Shown here piece by piece: positions 34,722 through 43,089 of a stretch of DNA of 64,000 nt. A program made the translations under genes and the position numbers. Origin of the DNA: Marilutibacter penaei. Lineage in GTDB: Bacteria; Pseudomonadota; Gammaproteobacteria; Xanthomonadales; Xanthomonadaceae. The first letter of the stretch is position 1. Every line of letters begins with the position of its first letter. Where the stretch lies: assembly GCF_014145395.1 (NCBI RefSeq), contig NZ_JACHTE010000007.1:124001-188000 (forward strand), in the 5' to 3' direction. The notes beneath the pieces are model-generated. The model ran no database searches and was not told the DNA's origin. It saw only the letters and a program-made list of their open reading frames with translations.

Positions 34722-34961
34722 TCAGGCCTTGACGTGCGCCTTGACGTAATCGATCGCCTGCTGCACCGAGGTGATCTTCTCGGCCTCTTCGTCCGGGATC
34801 TCGCACTCGAACTCTTCCTCGAGGGCCATCACCAGCTCGACGGTGTCGAGCGAGTCCGCGCCGAGGTCGTCGACGAACGAAGCGTTGTTGGTGACTTCCT
34901 CTTCCTTCACGCCGAGTTGTTCGACGACGATCTTCTTGACGCGCTCTTCGATGCTGCTCAT
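34722..34961 (-). CDS. acpP: Acyl carrier protein
   Basis: A 79-residue acidic four-helix protein. The phosphopantetheine Ser lies in [18 protein letters not shown]. It carries growing acyl chains for FabH, FabG, FabF and FabI, all encoded in this window, and for lipid A and phospholipid synthesis. A strong ribosome site (GGGAGGAG) lies shortly before ATG 34961. It is separated from fabG by 116 bp and followed by two hairpins, fitting the higher expression needed for ACP than for the fab enzymes. Confidence 0.97.
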   Translation of the reverse strand: MSSIEERVKKIVVEQLGVKEEEVTNNASFVDDLGADSLDTVELVMALEEEFECEIPDEEAEKITSVQQAIDYVKAHVKA

Positions 34962-35077
34962 GGGTTCTCACTCCTCCCGGACGGGATATTCGACGGAATA
35001 GTCTAATGGAATCGGGGCAGCGGTGCGCCCCGGGTAAAGTGCTTGAAAATCAGCCGCTTGTCCCTGCGGCGCACGCC

Positions 35078-35821
35078 TCATGGCATGTACATGCCACCGT
35101 TGACGTGCAGCGTCTCTCCGGTGATGTAGGCAGCGGACGGACCGGCCAGGAAGGCCACCGCCCGCGCGATGTCGGCGGGCTCGCCGAAACGGCCCAGCGC
35201 GATCTGCCCGAGCATGCCGGCCTTGGCATCCTCCGGCAGCGCCTTGGTCATGTCGGTATCGATGAACCCCGGCGCGACCACATTGACCGTGACGCCGCGC
35301 GAACCGATCTCCTTCGCCAGCGACTTGCTGAAGGCGATGATGCCGGCCTTCGCCGCCGCGTAGTTGGCCTGGCCGGCATTGCCGGTCACGCCGATCACCG
35401 ACGCGATGTTGATGATGCGGCCCTTGCGCGCCTTCATCATCCCGCGCATCACCGCCTTGCTGGTGCGGAAGACGCTGGACAGGTTGGTGTCGAGGATCGC
35501 CTGCCAGTCCTCGTCCTTCATCCGCATCAGCAGGTTGTCCCGGGTGATGCCGGCGTTGTTCACCAGGATCGAGACCGGACCGACTTCCTTGGCGATGCCG
35601 TCGATCAGCGCCTCGACCGCGGCCGCGTCGGCGACGTCGACCACGCGACCATGGCCACCGTGGGCGGACAGGCGCTCGCCGATGGCCTGCGCGCCGCCCT
35701 CGGACGTGGCGGTGCCGACGACGGTCGCGCCGCGCGCCGCGAGTTCGTCCGCGATCGCCGCGCCGATGCCACGGCTCGCGCCGGTCACGAGGGCGACTTC
35801 ACCCTTCAAATCCTGGGTCAT
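35078..35821 (-). CDS. fabG: 3-oxoacyl-ACP reductase
   Basis: A 247-residue short-chain dehydrogenase with the nucleotide motif TGASRGIG, NNAG near residue 87, and the Ser-Tyr-Lys catalytic set (IASVIGVTGNAGQANYAAAKAG). It reduces 3-oxoacyl-ACP with NADPH. The C-terminal PGFIDTDMT and ETLHVNGGMYM match FabG. ATG 35821 (MTQDLKGEVALVTG) is the family start. fabD is 111 bp upstream. Confidence 0.95.
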   Translation of the reverse strand: MTQDLKGEVALVTGASRGIGAAIADELAARGATVVGTATSEGGAQAIGERLSAHGGHGRVVDVADAAAVEALIDGIAKEVGPVSILVNNAGITRDNLLMRMKDEDWQAILDTNLSSVFRTSKAVMRGMMKARKGRIINIASVIGVTGNAGQANYAAAKAGIIAFSKSLAKEIGSRGVTVNVVAPGFIDTDMTKALPEDAKAGMLGQIALGRFGEPADIARAVAFLAGPSAAYITGETLHVNGGMYMP

Positions 35822-35932
35822 TGCTGGGTCTCCAATGGAACGATGCACCGGGCGGGCCCGCGGCTCCCCGCCGGCAATGCCACGCCTGGCACGTCTAGGG
35901 TCGGGGCCGGTCCGTCGGCTGCGAGGCCGATC

Positions 35933-36901
35933 TTACTGCCAATCGGCCAGCGCCTTGTCGAAGTCGGCAGGGTTGCCGAGGGCGCGACCATCGAGGGCCT
36001 TGTCGATGCGCTTGGCGAGCCCGGCCAGCACCTTGCCGGGGCCGCATTCGGCGATGCGCGTGGCGCCCGCGCCCGCGAGGGCCTGCACGCAGCCGGTCCA
36101 CTGCACGGGCAGGTACAGCTGGCGCACGAGCGCATCACGGATCGCGGCGACGTCCCCCTGGACGCCCGCGTCGACGTTCTGCACCACCGGCAACGCCGGC
36201 GCCTGCCACGCGATGTCGTCCATGGCGACAGCAAGGCGGTCGGCGGCATCGCGCATCAGCGGCGTGTGGGACGGCACGCTGACCGCCAGCTTGACCGCCT
36301 TCTTCACGCCCTGCTCGGCCAACTGCACCAACGCCGCATCGACCGCGGCAACGTGGCCACCGATCACGATCTGGCCGGGCGAATTGTAGTTCGCCGGCAC
36401 CACCACGGCGGTGTCCGTGGACACGGCCTTGCAGGCGGCCTCGACCAGCGCGTCCTCGGCACCCAGCACCGCGGCCATGCCGCCCACGCCCGCGGGTGCG
36501 GCATCCTGCATCAGCTGGCCACGCAGGCGCACGAGCCGGGCTGCGTCAGCCAACGAAAGCACGCCGGCCGCCACCAGGGCGGTGTACTCGCCCAGGCTGT
36601 GCCCGGCGAGGCGCGCCGGCATCACGCCGCCACGCGCCTGCCACAGTCGCCACACCGCAACGCCCGCCGCCAGCAGGGCCGGCTGGGTGAACTCGGTGCG
36701 GTTGAGCTGCTCTTCCGGGCCCTGCTGGGACAGCGCCCAGAGGTCGACACCCGCCCCTTCGCTGGCCTCGGCGAACGTGGAGGCAATCAGGCTGTCGGAG
36801 GCGGCCAGGTCGGCCAGCATGCCCACGGACTGGGAGCCTTGCCCGGGGAAGACGAACGCCAGCGAGGCGTCGGTATGCAATGCGGTGGAAACAGCAGTCA
36901 C
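35933..36901 (-). CDS. fabD: Malonyl-CoA:ACP transacylase
   Basis: A 322-residue enzyme with FVFPGQGSQ at the N-terminus, the catalytic Ser in AGHSLGEYTAL and the His in VSVPSHTPLM. It moves malonyl from CoA to ACP. The start is GTG 36901; no clear ribosome site precedes it. A terminator at 37013-37038 separates it from fabH, so fabD-fabG may have their own promoter in the 111 bp between, although none is obvious. Confidence 0.95.
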   Translation of the reverse strand: MTAVSTALHTDASLAFVFPGQGSQSVGMLADLAASDSLIASTFAEASEGAGVDLWALSQQGPEEQLNRTEFTQPALLAAGVAVWRLWQARGGVMPARLAGHSLGEYTALVAAGVLSLADAARLVRLRGQLMQDAAPAGVGGMAAVLGAEDALVEAACKAVSTDTAVVVPANYNSPGQIVIGGHVAAVDAALVQLAEQGVKKAVKLAVSVPSHTPLMRDAADRLAVAMDDIAWQAPALPVVQNVDAGVQGDVAAIRDALVRQLYLPVQWTGCVQALAGAGATRIAECGPGKVLAGLAKRIDKALDGRALGNPADFDKALADWQ

Positions 36902-37012
36902 GCGTGAACCCGTTGAAGCGAAGCGCGCATGATACGGGCGATTCCGCGCCCTCGTCTGTACTCATGCGTACGGTGAATGGGGCGGACGTATGGTCTTGTG
37001 ACGCCTGCAACG

Positions 37013-37038
37013 AAAACGCCCCGCATGGGCGGGGCGTT
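37013..37038 (-). terminator. Intrinsic terminator between fabH and fabD
   Basis: On the minus strand AACGCCCCGC (37038-37029), a 4-nt loop and GCGGGGCGTT (37024-37015) form a perfect 10-bp stem followed by a short T-run. It begins 26 nt after the fabH stop, splitting the fab cluster into two transcription segments unless read through. Confidence 0.75.
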
Positions 37039-37063
37039 CGTTTCGCTGGCTTGTCGGGGCAAC

Positions 37064-38068
37064 TCAGTACCTGAGCAGCGCCGACCCCCAAGTGAAGCCG
37101 CCGCCGAACGCCTCCAGCAGCAGCAACTGTCCGCGCTGGACCTTGCCGGTGCGCACGGCTTCGTCCAGGGCAAGCGGGACCGAACCGGACGAGGTATTGC
37201 CATGCCGGTCGACGGTGACGATGACGCGGTCCATCGGCATGTCCAGGCGCTTGGCCGTGGCCTCGATGATGCGCAGGTTGGCCTGGTGCGGGATCAGCCA
37301 GTCCAGTTCATGGCGGTCCAGGCCATTGGCCTCCAGCGCCTCTTCCACCACCGAGTCGAGCGCCTTGACGGCGTGCTTGAAGACTTCGTTGCCCGTCATC
37401 AGCACCCGGACGCCGGCGTTCTCCTCGTCGGGCTTGAAGCCCGCGGAAACGCCGACCGGGTTCCACAGCAGTTCCTTCTTCGCACCGTCGGCATGCATGT
37501 GCGTGCTGAGGATGCCGGTCTCCTCGTCGGCCTTGAGCACGACCGCACCCGCGCCGTCACCGAACAGCACGCAGGTCGAGCGGTCGTTCCAGTCCAGCAT
37601 CCGGGTCAGCGTCTCGGCACCGACGACGAGCACCGTCTTCGCCGCGCCCGAACGGATGAACTTGTCGGCCACCGTCAAGGCATAGACGAAGCCCGAGCAC
37701 GCCGCGTTGACGTCGAATGCCGGACAGCCGTTGGCGCCGAGCCGGTGCTGCAGCAGGCAGGCGGTCGACGGAAAGATGAGGTCGGGCGTGGTGGTGCCGA
37801 CGACGATGAGGTCGAGCTCGGACGCGTCGACGTCCGCGGCCTCCAGCGCGCGCGCGGCGGCATGGAAGGCCAGGTCGCAGGTGGTCTCGCCCTCGGCCGC
37901 GATATGCCGCTCGCGGATACCGGTACGGGACGCGATCCATTCGTCGCTGGTATCGACGATCTTCGCCAGGTCGGCGTTCGTCAGCACCTTCTCGGGAAGG
38001 TAGCTACCGGTTCCGGCGATGCGTGCGTACACGCGCTCCGCCCCCGCCCCTGCTTGCCGCTGTGTCAT
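37064..38068 (-). CDS. fabH: 3-oxoacyl-ACP synthase III
   Basis: A 334-residue initiating condensing enzyme with Cys in [13 protein letters not shown], His in [11 protein letters not shown] and Asn in [13 protein letters not shown]. It joins acetyl-CoA (or another primer) to malonyl-ACP to start each fatty acid chain. ATG 38068 is used because GGAGT lies 5 nt upstream; GTG 38074 would add two residues. rpmF lies upstream after a 208-bp gap with a strong hairpin. No plsX lies between rpmF and fabH, unlike in E. coli. Confidence 0.94.
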   Translation of the reverse strand: MTQRQAGAGAERVYARIAGTGSYLPEKVLTNADLAKIVDTSDEWIASRTGIRERHIAAEGETTCDLAFHAAARALEAADVDASELDLIVVGTTTPDLIFPSTACLLQHRLGANGCPAFDVNAACSGFVYALTVADKFIRSGAAKTVLVVGAETLTRMLDWNDRSTCVLFGDGAGAVVLKADEETGILSTHMHADGAKKELLWNPVGVSAGFKPDEENAGVRVLMTGNEVFKHAVKALDSVVEEALEANGLDRHELDWLIPHQANLRIIEATAKRLDMPMDRVIVTVDRHGNTSSGSVPLALDEAVRTGKVQRGQLLLLEAFGGGFTWGSALLRY

Positions 38069-38238
38069 TGCCACTCCGTACCGGCGACCGTTGCCGCCGA
38101 CTGCATGCGATGAGCCCGCCAGTCTGGCGGGCCCGGGTCAGTCCCGCAACCGGAATGCACGACGCCGGGGACGCGGCGCCTCGAGCCCGGCGGCGGGACA
38201 CTCCCGCTGAAGCCGCGGCCGCCCGCCAGGGCGACATC

Positions 38239-38269
38239 GCATCGCGCGGACGCGGGGCCCGCGCGATGC
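38239..38269 (-). repeat. Hairpin between rpmF and fabH
   Basis: GCATCGCGCGG (38239-38249) and CCGCGCGATGC (38259-38269) make a perfect 11-bp stem with a 9-nt loop, 7 nt after the rpmF stop. There is no T-run, so it probably stabilises the short rpmF message or reduces read-through into fabH. The rest of the 208-bp gap shows nothing else clear. Confidence 0.55.
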
Positions 38270-38276
38270 AGGAGGA

Positions 38277-38471
38277 TCAGTCCTCGACGACGACGCGACC
38301 CTTCGGCTCCACGACCTTCTTGCCACGGTAGTAACCGTCTGCGGTGACGTGGTGGCGCACGTGGGTCTCGCCACTGGTCGGGTCGGTCGACAGCTGCTTG
38401 GCGGTCAGGGAATCATGACCACGGCGCATGCCACGCTTGGACGGGGAAACTCGGGACTTCTGGACTGCCAT
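38277..38471 (-). CDS. rpmF: 50S ribosomal protein L32
   Basis: A 64-residue protein with [14 protein letters not shown] and [17 protein letters not shown], the L32 core. It has no cysteines, so it is the zinc-independent form. It ends in an extra [12 protein letters not shown] tail compared with E. coli. It lies 72 bp downstream of yceD, in the yceD-rpmF order conserved across proteobacteria. Confidence 0.96.
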   Translation of the reverse strand: MAVQKSRVSPSKRGMRRGHDSLTAKQLSTDPTSGETHVRHHVTADGYYRGKKVVEPKGRVVVED

Positions 38472-38543
38472 GGTCGTGCTCCGGAAAACAGTAGATGGAA
38501 CTTGAAGGTGGTGCGTCGGGATGTTCGGCCAACCGCCAGGCGG

Positions 38544-39071
38544 TCAGTCCGATGGTTTCTTGAGTGCCGAAAGCGCCGCGAAGGGGTGGGCGCGCTCCCG
38601 GTCGGCCTCCGGGGCCGGCCAGTCACGCTCCATCGCCTCCGTGCCGGGCATCGTCGGCACCGCCGGCACGGCAAGGATCAGCTCGTCCTCCACCAGGTCG
38701 GCGCCCTGCAGCATGCCGTCCTCCGGCACCAGCAGGGGTTCGTAGTCCGCCGGCAGCGCGGCCTCGTCCGCCTCGTCGCGGATCAGGCCGAGCCTCTGCA
38801 CGATCGATACCGGGAACAGGAAACGCTGCAGGGTCCGTTGGCACAGCAACGGCAGCTGTGCATCGACGCGAAGTTCGACATGGGGCACCTGCAACGCATC
38901 CCGGTCGAAATCCAGCGAGTAACTGACCTCGCCGTCGGTATCGACCAGACTGTCGGCCAGGCGGGTCAACGAGGACAACGGCAGCCGCCCCGCGACGCCG
39001 CGCCGCGCGGACACCATCCGCCAGGCATCGAGGAACTCGTGGACCTGGGGAGCTGGCACGTCAGCGGACAT
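38544..39071 (-). CDS. yceD: DUF177 protein YceD
   Basis: A 175-residue protein of the YceD/DUF177 family, with the LPLLCQRTLQRFLFPV motif near residue 75 and a Glu/Asp-rich DLVEDELILAVP segment near 130. The family sits next to rpmF and has been linked to 23S rRNA levels in plants and bacteria; its exact role is unknown. A near-consensus promoter ends only 10 nt before ATG 39071, so the transcript should be leaderless or nearly so. Maf lies on the other strand nearby. Confidence 0.9.
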   Translation of the reverse strand: MSADVPAPQVHEFLDAWRMVSARRGVAGRLPLSSLTRLADSLVDTDGEVSYSLDFDRDALQVPHVELRVDAQLPLLCQRTLQRFLFPVSIVQRLGLIRDEADEAALPADYEPLLVPEDGMLQGADLVEDELILAVPAVPTMPGTEAMERDWPAPEADRERAHPFAALSALKKPSD

Positions 39072-39081
39072 AAGCCGCTGA

Positions 39082-39110
39082 ATATTATGGATACGCCCGC
39101 CCGCTGTCAA
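39082..39110 (-). promoter_or_regulatory. Near-consensus promoter of yceD-rpmF
   Basis: On the minus strand TTGACA (39110-39105), a 17-nt spacer and TAATAT (39087-39082). The likely start is within a few bases of the yceD ATG at 39071. It is the strongest promoter seen in the window. Confidence 0.8.
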
Positions 39111-39210
39111 ACCCGCGCGGCCCCGGCATTCAGGCCGGCGGGACCGGCCGCGGTTTGCCCGGACCGGCCGGCCGCGGCAGACTGTCGCTACATCCGTACC
39201 CGAGCGCCAT

Positions 39211-39570
39211 GTGAACCCGATCCTGCTGTCCTGCCTGCTCGCGACGCTGGCCGTTGCCGTATTCATGTGGGTGAACAGGATCGCGCGGCGCCAGCGTGCG
39301 GTACGCGACATCCTCGACGCCGCCGATGCGCTCGAGGATCGCCTCCGGACCGCGCGCGCCGAGATCGAAGCGGTCGCCGGCAGCCAGGACGAAGACCCGG
39401 TGCAGGAGGCGATGAAGGAAATGCTCCGGCATCGCCTGTGGCTGCGCGACCATGGCAACGCCGCGAGCCTGTCCGAGCTGCGGGGCGTGCGCGAAGGCAT
39501 CGAGGTGGCGCGCGCCCGGATCGAGCGCCAGCTTGATCGCATCGACGAAGCCCGCGCGCCGACGGCCTGA
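39211..39570 (+). CDS. Small membrane-anchored coiled-coil protein, unknown
   Basis: A 119-residue protein beginning at GTG 39211. Residues 3-19 form one hydrophobic segment (ILLSCLLATLAVAVFMW); the rest is charged, helical and coiled-coil-like (RDILDAADALEDRLRTARAE; REGIEVARARIERQLDRIDEA). I do not recognise a family. Its stop is 3 nt before the maf GTG, so the two are probably translated together. It is divergent from yceD-rpmF. A structural or regulatory role at the membrane is possible but not shown. Confidence 0.65.
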   Translation: MNPILLSCLLATLAVAVFMWVNRIARRQRAVRDILDAADALEDRLRTARAEIEAVAGSQDEDPVQEAMKEMLRHRLWLRDHGNAASLSELRGVREGIEVARARIERQLDRIDEARAPTA

Positions 39571-39573
39571 CCG

Positions 39574-40161
39574 GTGCCGCCGCTCCTGCTCGCGTCCACG
39601 TCGCCCTACCGCCGCGAACTGCTGGCGCGGCTTCGGCTGCCTTTCGAGACGGCACGGCCGGAGGTGGACGAGACGCCCCGCGCGGACGAAGACCCGACAG
39701 CGCTGGTGGCTCGCCTGGCACATGCGAAAGCCATCGCGATCGCGCGGCAACGGCGCGGCGCCTGGGTCATCGGCTCGGACCAGGTGGCCCAGTTCGAGGG
39801 GCGTGCGCTGGGCAAGCCCGGTGACCGTGCCCACGCGATCGCGCAACTGTCGTCGATGTCGGGGCGCGCCGTGCAGTTCCGCACCGGGGTATGCGTACTC
39901 CGCATGGACGCCGACGGCGCATTCCATGCCCACGAGGCCCTGGACACGACGGTGGTGCGTTTCCGCGCCCTGGCTGACGAGGCGATCGCCCGTTACCTGG
40001 ACGCCGAACAGCCCTTCGATTGCGCAGGCAGCTTCAAATCCGAAGGGCTGGGCATCGCCCTGTTCGACGCCATCCAGACCGACGACCCGACCGCGCTGGT
40101 CGGGCTTCCGCTGATCGCCACCGCTCGCCTGCTAAGGGCGGCCGGCTTCCAGCTGCCCTGA
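39574..40161 (+). CDS. Maf/YceF-type nucleotide pyrophosphatase
   Basis: A 195-residue Maf-like protein. N-terminal LLASTSPYRRELL, the acidic VIGSDQVAQFEG and the later GSFKSEGLGIALFDAIQTDDPTA match the family. The SDQV form is the YceF subgroup, which hydrolyses m7GTP; the genome neighbourhood with yceD and rpmF is also that of yceF. It prevents incorporation of modified nucleotides into RNA. The start is GTG 39574, 3 nt after the preceding small gene. Confidence 0.9.
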   Translation: MPPLLLASTSPYRRELLARLRLPFETARPEVDETPRADEDPTALVARLAHAKAIAIARQRRGAWVIGSDQVAQFEGRALGKPGDRAHAIAQLSSMSGRAVQFRTGVCVLRMDADGAFHAHEALDTTVVRFRALADEAIARYLDAEQPFDCAGSFKSEGLGIALFDAIQTDDPTALVGLPLIATARLLRAAGFQLP

Positions 40162-40173
40162 GCGCAACGACCG

Positions 40174-42051
40174 TCAAGGCGCCACCACCTCGAAGGGCTG
40201 CTCGGGCCAGGCCTCCACGCTGCCGTCCCGCCCATGCAGGCGCAAGCCCAGCCAGTGACGACCCGGGGCCACCCCCTCGAGCGGCACCTCGCCCTCGAAA
40301 CCCACCGCGGGATGGTTCGGATCGGTGGACGTTTGCCAGTACGCGGCCACGCCGGTGTTGCGCAGACCGTAGCGGAGATCGCCTCGTGACGTCCCGTCCA
40401 CCAGCAGTTCCACGCGTTCCAGTCCGACGCCCTCCTTGAAGGCCCATCCGGCGACCTGCAGCCGGCCGGAGGCCGACGCGCCCGAGGCGGGCTGCTCCAC
40501 CCAGGCCATCGCAGGCGTCACGCAGGCGCCTTCCGCTGCAGCCTCCAGGCGGAACAGCAGGAAGCGCTGGCGCCCATGGTCGACGTTCAGCACGCGGGGC
40601 GGCGGCAGCGGCCCCACGCGCTCGCACAGCGACTGGTAGTGCGCCAACAGCTCGCGGTAGCGCACTTCGCTCGTGGCCACCACCAGCAACACGGGGTCTT
40701 CGGCCCAGTCCGCCCGGCCGGCCGTCTCGAGCCCCCAGAGCCGCAGCTGCGGGGCCCGGCCGTGCCGGTGGTTGAGCGGATGGTCGAGCACCGGGATCTC
40801 CGGATCCCCGAGCGCGAAACCGAGCTCCGCGCCCACCTTGAAGTTGTCCGCCACGACCCGCGTTCCCGCGGGCATCGTGGCGCGCTCGGCTTCGACCGCG
40901 CCGGCCAGCGCATCCCAGCCCGCGAAATTGGAGGGGTACCATTTCTCCGCCGCTGCCTGCATGCGCAGGCCCGGTACCGACACAGCGACGTAATACCCCA
41001 ATACCGATACCAGCCCCAGCCCCGCCGTGGCCCAGAGCAGGCGCCGCCACACCTTCGGCCAGCGCCGGATGACCGCCGGCACCAGCGGCAACAGCGCCAG
41101 GTATCCGGGAAGCGGCCAATGGAAGCTCACCCGCTCGGTATCCGCGAAGAAACCCAGCCCGAAGAAGCCCAGCACCACCAGGCTGCCCAGCAGCGCGAAG
41201 TACCGCACCTGCGGCGTCCCGTCACGCATGCCCCGTGCACCGGCGACGGCCATCGCCGCGAACAGCAGCGGGGTCACCAGCAGCGCCTGCACGGCGAGGA
41301 ACCACAAGCCTTCCAGATGAAACCGCCACGGGTGGCGATCGACCAGCTGGAACCGCAGGCCGGCATCGGCGTTGTCGAAGTTCCAGGCCACCAGGGGCGC
41401 CCAGGCCGCCGCACCGATGGCGATCGCCATCCATACCCGCGCGTCGCGCAGTACGCGCCGACCGTCGGCGAGCAACAGCAACGCAATGAACCCCACCCCG
41501 ATCACCGCGATGAAGCGGTAATGGCTGAGCGCACCGATGACCAGTCCAAACGCCAGCACCAGCGCGCTGCCCGCGTCCACCTTGCGCAGCAGCCGGGCCC
41601 CGGCACTCATGCACAGCAGCGTGGCGAACGCCATCGCGACGTCGGGCAGGGCCAGCAGCCCCAGGGTGCCGGCCAACGGCAACAGCATCGCGAGGCTGCC
41701 GGCGATCCAGCCATCGCGTCCACCGAACTCGCGGGCGGTGATCCGTGCCAACAACCACGGAACCGCCATCGACAGCAGCAGGAACGGCATGCGCAGGGCC
41801 AGCCGATGGTCGCCGCCCAGTTCGACCCCGAGCCGCGTCAGCCACGCCGTCAGCCCCGGGAGGTCCGAGTACGCAGCAGCGAGATGCTGTCCTTCCTGCC
41901 AGTAGAACGCCTCGTCGACGAACAGGGGCAGGCGCCAGGCCACCCAGAGTTTCGCGAGGCCGACCAGGCCAAAAAGCACCCAGAACACCCTGCGTGCGCT
42001 GCGCGCCTGCGCGGCATCCGAACCGGTTCCAGCCACTGCTGCATCACGCAT
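40174..42051 (-). CDS. Membrane glycosyltransferase, GT39/ArnT-like
   Basis: A 625-residue protein. The N-terminal 340 residues hold about ten transmembrane segments with the catalytic acidic pair in LFVDEAFYW, typical of lipid-linked-sugar-dependent GT39/ArnT/PMT enzymes acting on the periplasmic side. Residues 370-510 form a soluble domain, and the last 100 residues form a beta-sandwich-like tail (VAGWAFKEGVGLERVELLVDG, HWLGLRLHGRD). The acceptor is unknown: lipid A, protein or polysaccharide. It is convergent with maf and divergent from the MoxR operon, so it is a lone gene. Confidence 0.82.
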   Translation of the reverse strand: MRDAAVAGTGSDAAQARSARRVFWVLFGLVGLAKLWVAWRLPLFVDEAFYWQEGQHLAAAYSDLPGLTAWLTRLGVELGGDHRLALRMPFLLLSMAVPWLLARITAREFGGRDGWIAGSLAMLLPLAGTLGLLALPDVAMAFATLLCMSAGARLLRKVDAGSALVLAFGLVIGALSHYRFIAVIGVGFIALLLLADGRRVLRDARVWMAIAIGAAAWAPLVAWNFDNADAGLRFQLVDRHPWRFHLEGLWFLAVQALLVTPLLFAAMAVAGARGMRDGTPQVRYFALLGSLVVLGFFGLGFFADTERVSFHWPLPGYLALLPLVPAVIRRWPKVWRRLLWATAGLGLVSVLGYYVAVSVPGLRMQAAAEKWYPSNFAGWDALAGAVEAERATMPAGTRVVADNFKVGAELGFALGDPEIPVLDHPLNHRHGRAPQLRLWGLETAGRADWAEDPVLLVVATSEVRYRELLAHYQSLCERVGPLPPPRVLNVDHGRQRFLLFRLEAAAEGACVTPAMAWVEQPASGASASGRLQVAGWAFKEGVGLERVELLVDGTSRGDLRYGLRNTGVAAYWQTSTDPNHPAVGFEGEVPLEGVAPGRHWLGLRLHGRDGSVEAWPEQPFEVVAP

Positions 42052-42130
42052 GCACGAACGACCTCGCTACACTCAAGTGACATCGGGCGCCGCGGCGCTC
42101 GCTCCAACGTTCGAGACACAGGAGACACGA

Positions 42131-43084
42131 ATGGTCGCTTCCCCTGCACGGGCCAGCATGCTAACCGATGACCTGCGCAGCGCTGTTGACCGCGCCGTGA
42201 ACCAGGTGAACACCCTCGTGCTCGGCAAGCCACGGGAAGTACGCCTGGCCTTCGTGGCGCTGCTCTCGGACGGGCACCTGCTGATCGAAGACCTGCCCGG
42301 ACTGGGCAAGACGACCCTCGCGCACGCACTCGCGGCGACGCTGGGCCTCGGGTTCCAGCGGGTGCAGTTCACCTCCGACCTGCTGCCTGCCGATGTCGTC
42401 GGGGTATCGGTGTTCGACCCCCAGGCAAGGAAGTTCGAATTCCACCCCGGCCCCGTGTTCACCCAGGTGCTGTTGGCCGACGAGATCAACCGCGCCCCGC
42501 CACGCACGCAGAGCGCCCTGCTGGAGGCCATGGCCGAGCACCAGGTCACCGTGGACGGCACGACCCATCGGCTGCCGTCGCCGTTCTTCGTCATTGCCAC
42601 CCAGAATCCCGTCGACCTGTCGGGGACCTACCCGCTGCCGGATTCCCAGCTCGACCGCTTCCTGCTGCGCCTGAGCCTGGGGTATCCCGGCGATGCCGCC
42701 GAACGCGACCTCCTGGCCGGGGTCGATCGCCGTGAACTGATCGCGCGGACCCGCGCGGAGCTGGACGACGCCCAGGTCATCGCCCTGCGCGAGGCCGCAT
42801 CGTCGGTACATGCCAGCGAAGCGCTGGTCCAGTATGTCCAGGCACTGCTTGCCCGAAGCCGGCAGCACCCCGGCATCCGCGTGGGGCTGTCGCCGCGCGC
42901 CGGCCTGGCGCTGCTGCGGGCGGCCCGCGCGCATGCCCTGCTGCTCGGTCGCGGCCACGTGGTGCCGGAGGACGTGCAGAGCCTGTTCCTGCCGGTGGCG
43001 GCGCATCGCCTGGTCCCTGAAACCGATGCGGGAAGCGGCGAAGCCCTGGCCAAGTCGCTGCTGCATGCCGTGCCGGTGGATTGA
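42131..43084 (+). CDS. MoxR-family AAA+ ATPase
   Basis: A 317-residue AAA+ protein with Walker A EDLPGLGKTT, Walker B LLADEINRAPPRTQSALLEAM and sensor ATQNPVDLSGTYPLPDSQLDRF, typical of MoxR. MoxR ATPases act as chaperones that help mature other proteins, and nearly always precede DUF58 genes as here. ATG 42131 is chosen because AGGAGA lies 6 nt upstream. A -10-like TACACT is at 42068-42073. It heads a four-gene operon of overlapping or abutting genes. Confidence 0.93.
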   Translation: MVASPARASMLTDDLRSAVDRAVNQVNTLVLGKPREVRLAFVALLSDGHLLIEDLPGLGKTTLAHALAATLGLGFQRVQFTSDLLPADVVGVSVFDPQARKFEFHPGPVFTQVLLADEINRAPPRTQSALLEAMAEHQVTVDGTTHRLPSPFFVIATQNPVDLSGTYPLPDSQLDRFLLRLSLGYPGDAAERDLLAGVDRRELIARTRAELDDAQVIALREAASSVHASEALVQYVQALLARSRQHPGIRVGLSPRAGLALLRAARAHALLLGRGHVVPEDVQSLFLPVAAHRLVPETDAGSGEALAKSLLHAVPVD

Positions 43085-43089
43085 ACGGC

